64,000 nt of DNA from Rubricella sp038526735 (GTDB taxonomy: Bacteria > Pseudomonadota > Alphaproteobacteria > Rhodobacterales > Rhodobacteraceae): NCBI GenBank assembly GCA_038526735.1, contig JBCBGM010000004.1, forward strand, positions 1 through 64,000. Direction: 5' to 3'. A program made the translations under genes and the position numbers. Position 1 is the stretch's first letter; each line of letters starts with the position of its first letter. Shown one piece after another: positions 1-7,722 of this stretch. The notes beneath the pieces are model-generated. The model worked only from the letters and a program-made list of their open reading frames with translations. It did not search any database and was not told the DNA's origin.

Positions 1-2
1 AA

Positions 3-425
3 TTCGACTACAAACTCGCCTGGATGGAGCGGCTGCACGCCCGCGCGCAAACCCTGCTTGCGGCTGAAGAGCCGTTCCTGATGACCGGCGACTACAACAT
101 CATCCCCCAAGAAGAAGACTGCGCCCGCCCCGACGCTTGGCGCGAAGACGCCCTCTTTCGCCCCGACGCCCGCGCCGCCTTCCGCCGCCTCGTCAATCTG
201 GGGCTGACCGAAGCGTTCCGCACCACCACCACCGCCCCCGGCCACTACACCTTTTGGGACTATCAGGCCGGCGCCCGCGAACGCGACGACGGCATCCGCA
301 TCGATCACTTTCTGCTGTCCCCACAGGCCGCTGACATGATGCAAGAAATCCGCATCGACGCGCATGTGCGCGACTGGGAAAAACCCTCAGACCATGTGCC
401 TGTATTGGCGCGTTTCGAGGTCTGA
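3..425 (+). CDS. xthA: Exodeoxyribonuclease III, C-terminal part (cut by window edge)
   Basis: This is the C-terminal 140 residues of an ExoIII/AP-endonuclease family enzyme (exonuclease-endonuclease-phosphatase fold), which incises DNA at abasic sites and removes nucleotides from 3' ends in base excision repair. Visible family motifs are the GDYN segment (D30, N32 of the visible part), RIDHFLLS near residue 103 and the terminal SDH (residues 129-131), whose aspartate and histidine belong to the catalytic site. The frame is open to the left edge, so roughly the first half of a usual ~260-residue protein is missing. The gene is followed by a GC-rich hairpin. The family call is secure. The symbol is the usual one for this family and assumes no second ExoIII paralogue is meant. 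Confidence 0.9.
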   Translation, partial: FDYKLAWMERLHARAQTLLAAEEPFLMTGDYNIIPQEEDCARPDAWREDALFRPDARAAFRRLVNLGLTEAFRTTTTAPGHYTFWDYQAGARERDDGIRIDHFLLSPQAADMMQEIRIDAHVRDWEKPSDHVPVLARFEV

Positions 426-433
426 ACCGTCGC

Positions 434-505
434 AGAGGGGCTCTGCCCCTTTGTCGCCTGCGGCGCCATTCACCCCGGAATATTTCAAAACCGACGAAGA
501 CGTGA
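434..505 (+). terminator. GC-rich hairpin and AT-rich tail module after xthA
   Basis: A stem AGGGGC (436-441) / GCCCCT (445-450) with a TCT loop lies 10 bp after the xthA stop and is followed by TTTG. The next 50 bp (CCCCGGAATATTTC region at about 474-488) resembles an intergenic module I remember from many Rhodobacteraceae genomes. It may act as a terminator, although the T-run is short. The remaining bases up to 627 hold no gene that I can support. Confidence 0.45.
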
Positions 506-627
506 GCCGGGCTGGGTCTAGGTTAGACGAACGCCCGGCGGCGATAGCCGCGCACCCTTGGGGCAGGCGCGACTCATAGAGCGTTGGGCGAGGAGAGTTT
601 GGGGAGCAACCGCACCCTCAAGCGGCC

Positions 628-1806
628 CTAAGCCGTGACATCCATCCCATAGAGCCAGTCAAAGCGGCGCGGGGCGAAGTCCGGCAGCAGGGAATTGACC
701 AGCGACATGCCCAGATGCAGACCCGGCCGCAGCGGGCCGCGCGCATGGTAAAGCCGCGCCTGCCGCGCCGCTTGGCTTTGCACCCGCGTGCCGCGCGGAT
801 GGCGCAGGGTTTGGTAGCGCGCGAGGGAGGACGGCAGGTCACGTTCGCGGGCAAGGCTGTCGGCCAGCACCCACGCATCCTCAAGCGCCATGACCGCGCC
901 CTGAGCGAGAAACGGCAGCATCGGGTGGGCGGCATCGCCGATCAGCACCACCTCATCTTCGACCCAGTGTTGCAGGACCGGATGCTCAAAGAGGCCCCAT
1001 TGGTAGGTGCTTTCCACCGCGCTCAAGACGCGCTCGACCACCGGGTTCCACCCGGCAAAGCGCCTGCGCAACTCATCTGGATCGCCCGGGATCGACCAGC
1101 CCTCCTCCACCCAGGTTTCACGCTCTTCCACGGCCACGACATTGATCAGCGCGCCCTCGCGCAGGCGGTAGAGCACCACATGTTTGCCCGGCCCCAAGGT
1201 CAGGAGCGTGTAGCGCGGCATCTCCCATCCGCCGAGGCGTTCGGCTGAAACCAGCGCGCGCCACGCGACCTGTCCGGTGAACCGCACCTCTTCGCCCTGC
1301 CACATGCGTTTGCGCAGGGCCGAGCGCACTCCATCGGCAGCCACGATCAGGTCAGCCGCGAGCGTGGTGCCATCCTCCAGCAGCACCGCGTTTGGCTTGC
1401 GCCCCGCGACTGTGGTGCCGAGCCGGACCGTGACACCCGCCGCCTGCACCGCCTCTGCCAGCACGCTCAGCAGGTCAGCCCGGTGCAGGTTGAGATACGG
1501 CCGCCCCCAGCGTTGCTCTGCGGCCCCTCCCAGAGGAACGCGCATCAGCCGCTGGCCTCTGCGGTGATCCACCAGTTCCACCGCCTCGGGTTGGGTGCCA
1601 AGGGCGCGGATCTTGTCTTTGAGGCCCAGGGCCTCCAACACCGCCATCCCGTTTGGGCCCACCTGCAGCCCGGCGCCCACCTCCTCAAGTGCTGGCGCGC
1701 GTTCGAGAACGGTGACAGAGGCGCCGCGCTGCGCGAGCGCTAAAGCGCTCGCCATGCCCGCGATCCCGCCGCCGCACACGGTGATGTTAAGGGTTTTAAG
1801 GTCCAT
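628..1806 (-). CDS. FAD-dependent aromatic-type monooxygenase
   Basis: A 392-residue flavoprotein hydroxylase of the UbiH / salicylate-hydroxylase group. The N-terminal FAD-binding glycine motif GxGxxG is at residues 12-17 (GGGIAG), the DG motif (VAADGVRSALR) is mid-protein, and the second FAD-contact motif GDAAHPMLPFLAQG begins near residue 289. Members use NAD(P)H and O2 to hydroxylate aromatic rings. The substrate cannot be read from the sequence; salicylate and 3-hydroxybenzoate hydroxylases are the closest types by motif. I placed the start at 1806 because it gives the canonical short N-terminus before the Rossmann strand and has GGAG upstream. An ATG at 1848 or the codon at 1875 would add 14 to 23 residues with no recognisable function. 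It is monocistronic here, with no aromatic pathway gene nearby. Confidence 0.8.
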   Translation of the reverse strand: MDLKTLNITVCGGGIAGMASALALAQRGASVTVLERAPALEEVGAGLQVGPNGMAVLEALGLKDKIRALGTQPEAVELVDHRRGQRLMRVPLGGAAEQRWGRPYLNLHRADLLSVLAEAVQAAGVTVRLGTTVAGRKPNAVLLEDGTTLAADLIVAADGVRSALRKRMWQGEEVRFTGQVAWRALVSAERLGGWEMPRYTLLTLGPGKHVVLYRLREGALINVVAVEERETWVEEGWSIPGDPDELRRRFAGWNPVVERVLSAVESTYQWGLFEHPVLQHWVEDEVVLIGDAAHPMLPFLAQGAVMALEDAWVLADSLARERDLPSSLARYQTLRHPRGTRVQSQAARQARLYHARGPLRPGLHLGMSLVNSLLPDFAPRRFDWLYGMDVTA

Positions 1807-1930
1807 ATCCGGAGCATCTCCACTCGCCTGCGGGACCTCAAGCTGCATCACCGCCCCTGCGACATCCGGTGGCATAATCGGAGGGGGTTGGAGGAGGGCC
1901 GAGGCGTGCCAACCCCAAAATCCGCCCTAG

Positions 1931-2175
1931 CCCTGAGCCGGGACCTCGCCGAACTTTGCGTCACATAGCGCGCGTCAGACCGAGGTGTGGCGCAAACAAG
2001 TTGAGAGCAAAGCGATCTATCCCCGCCAACCCGCACTTGCATTGCACTCCAACCTTAACCCTCTAAATGCGCCAGACCTAGCGGTCGGTCTGCCGCGCGC
2101 GGCGGTGCTGCGCACCTTGTTCCGCGCATTGGCACTCAGTGAAGGCCCTAAAGACCCCGGATCACGTCCGGGGCG
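1931..2175 (+). repeat. Type-1 composite intergenic repeat, copy A
   Basis: About 245 bp with the same ordered modules as the copies at 3738, 4191 and 17887. The order is a GCCGGGACCTCG start, a GACCGAGGT..GGCGCAAAC hairpin module, TATCCCCGCCAACCCGCA, a GCGCCAGACC / GGTCTG.. hairpin followed by CTTGTTCCGCGC, and a closing CCCCGGATCACGTCCGGGGC palindrome. In this copy the large hairpin has one mismatch in its right arm and the CGAGG before the closing palindrome is degraded to AAGA. The element fills most of the gap between the monooxygenase and the dksA terminator. No coding potential is evident. Confidence 0.75.
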
Positions 2176-2194
2176 TTCACTCCCCCCAACCCAC

Positions 2195-2224
2195 AAAAAA
2201 ACCGCTCCCCAAACCGGAGAGCGG
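2195..2224 (-). terminator. Rho-independent terminator of dksA
   Basis: Read on the minus strand, CCGCTC and GAGCGG form a six-base-pair GC-rich stem around an 11-nt loop, followed directly by seven or more T residues. It lies about 33 bp after the dksA stop codon and points the right way. This is the clearest intrinsic terminator in the window. Confidence 0.85.
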
Positions 2225-2256
2225 CCCTCGAAACCCAGCGCAAACGAAACCCCGCC

Positions 2257-2682
2257 TCAGCGGTCGTCGCGGTAGACCTTTTCCTTGCGCTCGTGGCGTT
2301 CCTGCGCCTCCAGGCTCATCGTCGCGATGGGGCGCGCGTCCAGCCGCTTCAGCGAAATCGGCTCACCCGTCACCTCACAATAGCCGAAAGAGCCATCCTC
2401 GATCCGCCGCAGGGCCGACTCGATCTTGGCCACCAGCTTGCGCTGCCGGTCGCGGGTGCGCAGCTCAATCGCCCGGTCCGTCTCTTCCGAGGCGCGATCA
2501 GCGATATCTGGAATATTGCGGGTGCTGTCCTGCATCCCCTCGATGGTGCCACGGCTTTCGTCTAGTAAAGACTCTTTCCACGCCAATAGCTTACGCCGAA
2601 AATACTCCAGTTGCCGGTCACTCATGAAGGGTTCATCTTCCGCCGGGCGATACTCAGCGTCGAGAACAATTTCGCGTTTCAT
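2257..2682 (-). CDS. dksA: RNA polymerase-binding transcription factor DksA (one-cysteine type)
   Basis: A 141-residue DksA/TraR family protein. It binds in the secondary channel of RNA polymerase and, with ppGpp, adjusts rRNA and biosynthetic promoters. The N-terminal two-thirds is helical coiled coil with acidic residues at the tip region (around NIPDIADRASEETDRA). The C-terminal globular domain starts at GSFGYC. Aligned by eye to the E. coli zinc finger, the four cysteine positions read Cys, Thr, Ser, Ala, so a classical C4 zinc site is absent. I recall this from Rhodobacter sphaeroides DksA (RSP2654), which works without zinc. The gene has its own terminator and is divergent from the moxR-like gene. 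Confidence 0.92.
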   Translation of the reverse strand: MKREIVLDAEYRPAEDEPFMSDRQLEYFRRKLLAWKESLLDESRGTIEGMQDSTRNIPDIADRASEETDRAIELRTRDRQRKLVAKIESALRRIEDGSFGYCEVTGEPISLKRLDARPIATMSLEAQERHERKEKVYRDDR

Positions 2683-2876
2683 CGGGTTCTTCGGCCTCGC
2701 TGTCGTGCGGGTCTAAACGGCGCTTGGCGCGTCAGACATCGCGTCTGTGGTGAGCCTCACATACTGTGGGTTGTGAGACTTGTCACCCTCTAGAGCTATC
2801 TTGCTTTGTGAATTCTCTCTGTCTTGCCGCGCTGCGACATCCCCTTTAGGCAGCGTAAAAAAAAGAGGTTTCTGAG

Positions 2877-3719
2877 ATGCGGTTTTCCGGAACGGACGAT
2901 TACGTTGCAACGCAAGACCTAACCGTTGCCGTCAACGCAGCGATCACGCTGGAGCGGCCGCTTCTGGTCAAGGGCGAGCCCGGCACCGGAAAGACCGAGC
3001 TTGCGCGACAGGTCTCGCGCGCACTCAACGTGCCGATGTTAGAGTGGTCGATCAAATCCACCACCAAGGCGCAGCAGGGCCTCTATGAGTATGACGCCGT
3101 GAGCCGCCTGCGCGACAGCCAACTGGGCGAGGCGCGCGTGGCGGATGTCTCCAACTACATCAAGCGCGGCAAGCTGTGGGAGGCGTTTACTGCCGACCAG
3201 CGCGTCGTGCTCTTGATCGACGAGATCGACAAGGCCGACATCGAATTCCCCAACGACCTCCTGCAAGAGCTCGATCGCATGGAGTTCTTCGTCTACGAGA
3301 CCGGAGAGACGGTGCGCGCCGTCCACCGCCCCATCGTCATCATCACCTCCAACAACGAAAAAGAGCTGCCCGACGCGTTTTTGCGGCGCTGCTTTTTCCA
3401 CTTCATCAAGTTCCCCGAGGCGGAGACTTTGGCCAAAATCGTCGAGGTGCATCATCCGGGTATCAAACCCATGCTCCTGCGCGAGGCGCTGACCCAGTTC
3501 TTCGAGATCCGCGAAACACCGGGACTGAAGAAAAAACCCTCCACCTCCGAGGTTTTAGATTGGATCCGGCTCCTACTGGCCGAAGACCTCGACCCCGAGG
3601 ACCTCAAACGCGACGGCAAAGACGCCCTCCCCAAACTCCACGGCGCGCTGCTGAAAAACGAGCAAGACGTGCACTTGTTCGAACGGCTCGCCTTCATGGC
3701 CCGGCGGCGGGCGGAGTAG
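2877..3719 (+). CDS. MoxR-family AAA+ ATPase
   Basis: A 280-residue AAA+ ATPase of the MoxR group. Walker A is GEPGTGKT at residues 33-40 and Walker B is the LLIDEIDKAD segment around residue 115. A sensor-1 asparagine lies in the IITSNNEKELPDAFLRRC stretch, which also supplies the arginine finger. MoxR proteins act as chaperones that insert cofactors or activate partner enzymes, working with a VWA-domain protein. Here the partner is the VWA gene at 4711. Between them lie 818 bp with two type-1 repeats, one type-2 repeat and one small membrane-protein gene, so co-transcription is uncertain. The ATG at 2877 follows AGAGG. The client enzyme is unknown; CoxD/CbbQ-like roles are possible. Confidence 0.88.
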   Translation: MRFSGTDDYVATQDLTVAVNAAITLERPLLVKGEPGTGKTELARQVSRALNVPMLEWSIKSTTKAQQGLYEYDAVSRLRDSQLGEARVADVSNYIKRGKLWEAFTADQRVVLLIDEIDKADIEFPNDLLQELDRMEFFVYETGETVRAVHRPIVIITSNNEKELPDAFLRRCFFHFIKFPEAETLAKIVEVHHPGIKPMLLREALTQFFEIRETPGLKKKPSTSEVLDWIRLLLAEDLDPEDLKRDGKDALPKLHGALLKNEQDVHLFERLAFMARRRAE

Positions 3720-3737
3720 CGGCAAACCCCGTCTCGG

Positions 3738-3976
3738 CCCTGAGCCGGGACCTCGCTACCCATTTCGGAACAGAGCGCCCTCAAGACCGAGGTCCTGCGC
3801 AAACAACCTTCGGTCTGCGCAGTTTATCCCCGCAAAACCGCACGCCCTTTGAAACCCAACCCTCACCCTCCACTGCGCCAGACCTAGCGGTCGGTCTGGC
3901 GCACGCGGCGCTGCGCCCTTGTTCCATGCTTTAAGGTTTTCCGAGGCTAGCGAGGCCCCGGATCACGTCCGGGGCG
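3738..3976 (+). repeat. Type-1 composite intergenic repeat, copy B
   Basis: The best-preserved copy, about 239 bp. Its ends are near-perfect inverted repeats: CCGGGACCTCGCT at the left and AGCGAGGCCCCGG near the right (12 of 13 pairs), followed by the closing palindrome ending CGTCCGGGGC. Inside are the GACCGAGGT..GCGCAAAC module, GTTTATCCCCGCAAAACCGCA, and a 10-bp-arm hairpin GCGCCAGACC / GGTCTGGCGC followed by CTTGTTCC. It lies directly after the moxR stop codon. Confidence 0.78.
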
Positions 3977-4032
3977 TAAGCTATCCGTCTCGGCCCTGAG
4001 CCGGGGCCCCGAACACCAGCGCAGAACAGAAG

Positions 4033-4184
4033 GCCGCGCCCTCCCTCGGGTGGGCGTTTCGAAACAGACGTGCGGCGCAGTTTATGTCTCAAACCCGCAT
4101 CTGATCCGCGCAAAGACCAACGGAAGCAAAACGCCCTCCCGTTCGGGAGGGAGGGCGTGGCCGGAGGCTGGTCACCTCCGGCTG
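4033..4184 (-). repeat. Type-2 composite intergenic repeat, inverted copy
   Basis: About 150 bp sandwiched between type-1 copies B and C. On the minus strand the order is ACCAGCCTCCGG, a CGCCCTCCC / GGGAGGGCG hairpin, a spacer with an ACATAAACTGC segment, and a closing CGCCCACCCGAGGGAGGGCG. The same order is found in plus orientation at 11619 and 18534. No gene is evident. Confidence 0.65.
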
Positions 4185-4190
4185 TTTGGT

Positions 4191-4441
4191 CCCTATCCCG
4201 GACGGGATCCGGGACCTCGCCGAACACCACGCAACGGTAGCGCGCGCCGGACCGAGGTTTGGCGCAGCTTCGCTTAGATCAGCGCACTTTATCCCTGCCG
4301 AACCGCAACCGCGCTGAACTCCACCCGTCACCCTCCACTGCGCCAGACCATTCGGTCGGTCTGGCGCGCGCGGCGGGCTTCGCCCTTGTTCCGCGCGGGA
4401 GAACACCGAGACCAACGAGGCCCCGGATCATGTCTGGGGCG
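4191..4441 (+). repeat. Type-1 composite intergenic repeat, copy C
   Basis: About 251 bp, in the same orientation as copies A and B. It starts with a TCCCGGACGGGATCCGGGA palindrome plus CCTCG. It contains GACCGAGGTTTGGCGCA, TTTATCCCTGCCGAACCGCA and the GCGCCAGACC / GGTCTGGCGC hairpin with CTTGTTCCGCGC, and ends CGAGGCCCCGGATCATGTCTGGGGC. It ends about 96 bp before the small membrane-protein gene. Together with the two preceding repeats it accounts for nearly all of the 3720-4537 gap. Confidence 0.75.
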
Positions 4442-4537
4442 GAGCGCTCCCGCACCCTACACCCCAACCTTTTCCACCCCACCGCCTTCCCTTCGCCCAC
4501 ACCAAGCCCTATCCCTCCCCTCAACACGGAGGCCCCG

Positions 4538-4711
4538 ATGCTGCTCTATCTTCCCCTTGCGACCGCAGCCTTTGGTACGATCCTCGGCGCATGGCGTGCC
4601 ACCAAGCGGGGCGGAGACATCTTCGACGTCTTCCTCTGGGCGTTCGGCCACGCCTGCGCCTTTGGCCTGCCGGTCTTTATCGCTCTCATTGTGCTCGATC
4701 TGGTGATCTGA
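4538..4711 (+). CDS. Small membrane protein, 57 aa
   Basis: I do not recognise a named family. The 57 residues begin MLLYLPLATAAFGTILG, a first hydrophobic helix. A short polar segment (RATKRGGDIFD) follows, then a second long hydrophobic stretch ending LIVLDLVI, so two transmembrane helices are likely. The ATG at 4538 is preceded by GGAGG at a suitable distance. Its stop TGA shares one base with the ATG of the VWA gene, which implies translational coupling and a possible membrane-anchor or accessory role for the MoxR-VWA pair. The ORF can be extended upstream into repeat C, but the ribosome binding site favours this short form. Confidence 0.7.
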   Translation: MLLYLPLATAAFGTILGAWRATKRGGDIFDVFLWAFGHACAFGLPVFIALIVLDLVI

Positions 4712-5895
4712 TGTTCCTCAACCTCTTTGAGAACCTGCGAAGCGCCCGCGTTCCGGTCTCTCTGAGAGAATACCTCACCCTGCTCGACGGAATGGCCGCG
4801 GGCCTCGCCACCTATGACGTCGACGGCTTTTACTACCTCGCCCGCGCCGCGCTGGTGAAAGACGAGCGCCACCTCGACCGCTTCGACCAGGCCTTCGCCA
4901 TCACCTTCAAAGGGATGGAGGCGCTGGACCTTTCCGCCATGCTGGAGGCCGCTGACCTGCCCGAGGAATGGCTGCGCAAACTCGCCGAAAAGACCCTCTC
5001 AAAAGAGGAAATGGCCGAGATCGAGGCATTGGGCGGCTTCGAGAAACTCATGGAGACCCTCCGCGAGCGCCTCAAAGAGCAACAGGGCCGTCACCAGGGC
5101 GGCAACAAGTGGATCGGCACCGCCGGCACCTCCCCCTTTGGCGCCTATGGCTACAACCCCGAAGGCGTGCGCATCGGGCAGGACAAGTCTCGCCACCAGC
5201 GCGCCGTCAAGGTCTGGGACAAGCGCGAATTTCGCAACCTCGACGACAGCGTCGAGCTGGGCACCCGCAACATCAAGGTCGCCCTCAAACGCCTGCGCCG
5301 CTGGGCCCGCGACGGGGCCGAGGACGAGCTAGATCTCGACGGCACCATCCGCGCCACTGCAGAGCATGGATACCTCGACGTCCAAACCCGCCCCGAGCGC
5401 CGCAACGCCGTCAAAGTGCTCCTGTTTTTCGATGTCGGCGGCTCTATGGACCCGCATATCAAACTCGTCGAAGAGCTCTTCTCCGCCGCCCGTGCCGAGT
5501 TCAAACACCTGGAGCATTACTACTTCCACAACTGCCTCTATGAGGGCGTCTGGCGCGACAATGCCCGGCGCTGGAATGAGCAAGTGCCCACCTTCGACGT
5601 GCTCCACACCTATGGGCCCGACTACAAGGTCATCTTCGTCGGCGACGCCTCGATGTCGCCCTATGAGGTGGCGATGCCCGGTGGCGCAAATGAGCACTGG
5701 AACAAAGAGGCGGGCTCGGTCTGGCTCCAGCGCGTGCGCGAGAAATGGCCCGATGCGGTCTGGATCAATCCACTGCCAGAGCAGCACTGGCGCTACACCC
5801 AATCGCTGCAAATGATCCGCGAGATTTTCGAGAACCGCATGTACCCGATGACCCTCGACGGTATCGACCGAGCGGTGCGGGAGTTGGGGCGGTAG
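4711..5895 (+). CDS. VWA-domain CoxE-like protein
   Basis: A 394-residue protein of the CoxE-like VWA family, the usual partner of MoxR ATPases. The N-terminal half is helical and charged (FLNLFENLRSARVPVSLREY onward). The VWA domain begins near residue 235 with strand KVLLFF followed by DVGGS at 241-245, the MIDAS position. The canonical DxSxS is changed to DxGxS, so one serine ligand is replaced by glycine. The second MIDAS region is probably FVGDASMSPYE near residue 310. Such pairs mature or activate a metalloenzyme in other systems; the target is unknown here. The start at 4711 overlaps the preceding stop (TGATG). Two inverted repeats follow the gene. Confidence 0.85.
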   Translation: MFLNLFENLRSARVPVSLREYLTLLDGMAAGLATYDVDGFYYLARAALVKDERHLDRFDQAFAITFKGMEALDLSAMLEAADLPEEWLRKLAEKTLSKEEMAEIEALGGFEKLMETLRERLKEQQGRHQGGNKWIGTAGTSPFGAYGYNPEGVRIGQDKSRHQRAVKVWDKREFRNLDDSVELGTRNIKVALKRLRRWARDGAEDELDLDGTIRATAEHGYLDVQTRPERRNAVKVLLFFDVGGSMDPHIKLVEELFSAARAEFKHLEHYYFHNCLYEGVWRDNARRWNEQVPTFDVLHTYGPDYKVIFVGDASMSPYEVAMPGGANEHWNKEAGSVWLQRVREKWPDAVWINPLPEQHWRYTQSLQMIREIFENRMYPMTLDGIDRAVRELGR

Positions 5896-5907
5896 AGGTA
5901 GTGCGAT

Positions 5908-5928
5908 GTCGTACCAATTTAGTACGAC
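5908..5928. repeat. Short inverted repeat after the VWA gene
   Basis: Perfect 7-bp arms GTCGTAC and GTACGAC separated by 7 bp, located 13 bp after the VWA stop. There is no T-run, so it is not a standard terminator. It could be a protein-binding dyad or an mRNA 3' stabiliser. Confidence 0.5.
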
Positions 5929-5942
5929 TTCGGACCAAGTGA

Positions 5943-5998
5943 TTGCAAAACTGCAGGACGTTTACCAATTCTTAGGCCGCAATCCTGCATTTTTGCAA
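5943..5998. repeat. Long inverted repeat before the 6015 gene
   Basis: The left arm TTGCAAAACTGCAGGA (5943-5958) and right arm TCCTGCATTTTTGCAA (5983-5998) match at 15 of 16 pairs around a 24-bp loop. It ends 16 bp before the next start codon, so it lies where a promoter or 5' leader of that gene would be. It may be a hairpin controlling that leader or a paired operator; no regulator can be named. Confidence 0.6.
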
Positions 5999-6014
5999 AA
6001 CCAGAGAGCGCCCC

Positions 6015-6497
6015 ATGGCCGTTTTGACCCGCGTTGCAGAGTTCTTCGGCCTTGATGACGAGGGGTGGGAGCGGCACGCAAATCCGTGGTCGGTTTACAC
6101 CCGTTTCGCGATCTTCCCGGCGCTCACATTGGTGCTTTTGCAGTGGGGTGTCTGGGGCTGGTGGACGGTGCTGCCTGTCGCTGCCCTGTTAATCTTCACT
6201 AAAATCAACCCACGCCTGTTTCCTGCGGTGCAACGCAACAGTGGCTGGTGCTGGGCCGCGGTGATGGGAGAGAAGGTCTGGCTCTCTGCCGACGCCCGCA
6301 TTCCGCAGATCCGGCTGCACTGGGCGGGAGTGTTGAGCATCGCGCAGGTCTTCCCCGTCGCCATCTGGTTGATTGGATTGATTTTTCTGTGGCCTTGGGT
6401 CGCCATTGTCGGAATGCTCGGCACGCTCGCGACCAAGCTTTTGTTCCTCGATCAGATGGTCAAACTCTACCGCGAGGTGGAGGGATCAGACCCTTGA
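6015..6497 (+). CDS. Conserved membrane protein, DUF6653-like
   Basis: A 160-residue integral membrane protein. After a polar N-terminus (residues 1-28, including FGLDDEGWERHANPWSVY) come hydrophobic segments at about 32-50 and 53-65, a polar loop with NPRLFPA and a tryptophan-rich stretch, and two further helices near 115-150. The WERHANPWSVYTR opening reminds me of proteins annotated DUF6653; function is unknown. It is 31 bp ahead of the M48 protease gene on the same strand and could be co-transcribed with it. The long inverted repeat just upstream may belong to its leader. Confidence 0.65.
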   Translation: MAVLTRVAEFFGLDDEGWERHANPWSVYTRFAIFPALTLVLLQWGVWGWWTVLPVAALLIFTKINPRLFPAVQRNSGWCWAAVMGEKVWLSADARIPQIRLHWAGVLSIAQVFPVAIWLIGLIFLWPWVAIVGMLGTLATKLLFLDQMVKLYREVEGSDP

Positions 6498-6528
6498 TCA
6501 CACCCCTCCCCCATCCCAAATTAGGGTC

Positions 6529-7206
6529 ATGATCAGAGCGGTTCTCTTTGCCCTCGTGGGGGGTTTGTTAATGATGGCGTTTACCAGTTGGCGGCAGTCC
6601 CGCCACCTGGACCAGCATTCGCGTGAGATCAACGACCCCCTCATCGGCGATTTCGTGCGCCGGATGGAGGCAGAGCTCGGCCTCGAAAAACTGCGCGTCT
6701 ACATCTACGACACGCCTACCATCAACGGTCTGGCCAGTGCCGACGGCCGCATCTTTATCACCAAGGGTTTTCTAGATAAATACCGGCTCGGAGAGGTCCG
6801 CGCCGAAGAAATCGCAGGCGTGATCGCCCACGAACTCGGCCATGTCGCGCTTGGCCACGCGAAGCGGCGAATGCTTGACTTTACGGGCGCAAATACAGTG
6901 CGCGTCGTTTTGGGCATTGTACTGGGCCGCTTCATCCCTTTCATTGGTGTTTGGCTTGCCGATATAGTCAGCCGTATGCTCGCCGCCCGCCTTTCTAGAC
7001 AAGACGAGTACGAGGCAGACGCCTATGCCGCCGCCCTCATGACCAAAATCGGCCTCGGCACCGGCCCCCAAGTCACTCTCTTCCAAAAACTAGAACGCCT
7101 CTCCGGCGGCGGCGGAGGGCAGCTCGCATGGCTCATGTCCCACCCCGCAACCGAGGATCGGATTGCGGCGATCAACACGCTTTCAGACAGTTGGCGAAAG
7201 GCCTGA
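6529..7206 (+). CDS. M48-family zinc metalloprotease
   Basis: A 225-residue membrane-anchored peptidase. It has an N-terminal hydrophobic helix (MIRAVLFALVGGLLMMAF) and the zinc-binding motif HELGH at residues 101-105. A second hydrophobic region follows (VRVVLGIVLGRFIPFIGVWLADIV). The RQDEYEADAYAA segment should supply the third zinc ligand (Glu), as in HtpX/M48 enzymes. It probably degrades misfolded membrane or periplasmic proteins. I chose the ATG at 6529, which starts directly at the membrane helix; longer frames add out-of-family sequence. The last 24 bp overlap the 3' end of the convergent PIN-domain gene. Confidence 0.85.
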   Translation: MIRAVLFALVGGLLMMAFTSWRQSRHLDQHSREINDPLIGDFVRRMEAELGLEKLRVYIYDTPTINGLASADGRIFITKGFLDKYRLGEVRAEEIAGVIAHELGHVALGHAKRRMLDFTGANTVRVVLGIVLGRFIPFIGVWLADIVSRMLAARLSRQDEYEADAYAAALMTKIGLGTGPQVTLFQKLERLSGGGGGQLAWLMSHPATEDRIAAINTLSDSWRKA

Positions 7207-7722
7207 GAACGCCTTTCCCACGCGGGGGAGCTGGGCTTTTTTGAACAGCGTTCGTGGTGTGATCTGCCGGCCAATGGCTCTTTGAGCGTTCGCGTGGGCC
7301 ATAGTTAAAATCGGCTTAAGCGCTTCTTTTTGCTCATGAAAAAGGGAGAGCAACAGTGCGTCGGGATGCACCGCCATCACCCCATGCCGCGCCAACACAC
7401 GCCCCGGAAAATCCCTCAGGTTGAAGGTCATAATCGCCTCCGCCTGCCCCGCGACGGCAGCCTCCAGAACATGGACGTCATTGGCATCCGGCAGACCTGT
7501 TTCCAGCGGTTCAGGCACCACACGACCCTTCGCAAACCGATCTGCAAAGAGCGTGATCGCAACGCCCGCGTCACCCCCACGCCGTGCCTCCGCCCGGCGC
7601 CATTCCTCTAGGATCCGGTCAGACCAGAGGGGGGTGAAGAGGTCTGCCTTCGCAGCTTCGGTCAGGATTTCGCGCAAGGTTGTCGGGAAAAGAACGCAGG
7701 CGTCGAGCAGCAGCCGATCCAT
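7183..7722 (-). CDS. PIN-domain protein (RSP_2648-like)
   Basis: A 179-residue PIN-fold protein. The first acidic residue is in MDRLLLDACVLFP, followed by a conserved helix (SDRILEEWRR) and an acidic cluster DANDVHVLEAA. The ITFNLRDFP segment is typical of the VapC-like PIN core. About 50 extra C-terminal residues are unlike short VapC toxins. I recall this family as RSP_2648 in Rhodobacter, next to the RNA methyltransferase RSP_2647, as here. PIN domains are usually Mg-dependent ribonucleases. No antitoxin gene is adjacent. The ATG at 7722 shares a base with the upstream gene's TGA, so the two are translationally coupled. Confidence 0.8.
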   Translation of the reverse strand: MDRLLLDACVLFPTTLREILTEAAKADLFTPLWSDRILEEWRRAEARRGGDAGVAITLFADRFAKGRVVPEPLETGLPDANDVHVLEAAVAGQAEAIMTFNLRDFPGRVLARHGVMAVHPDALLLSLFHEQKEALKPILTMAHANAQRAIGRQITPRTLFKKAQLPRVGKAFSGLSPTV

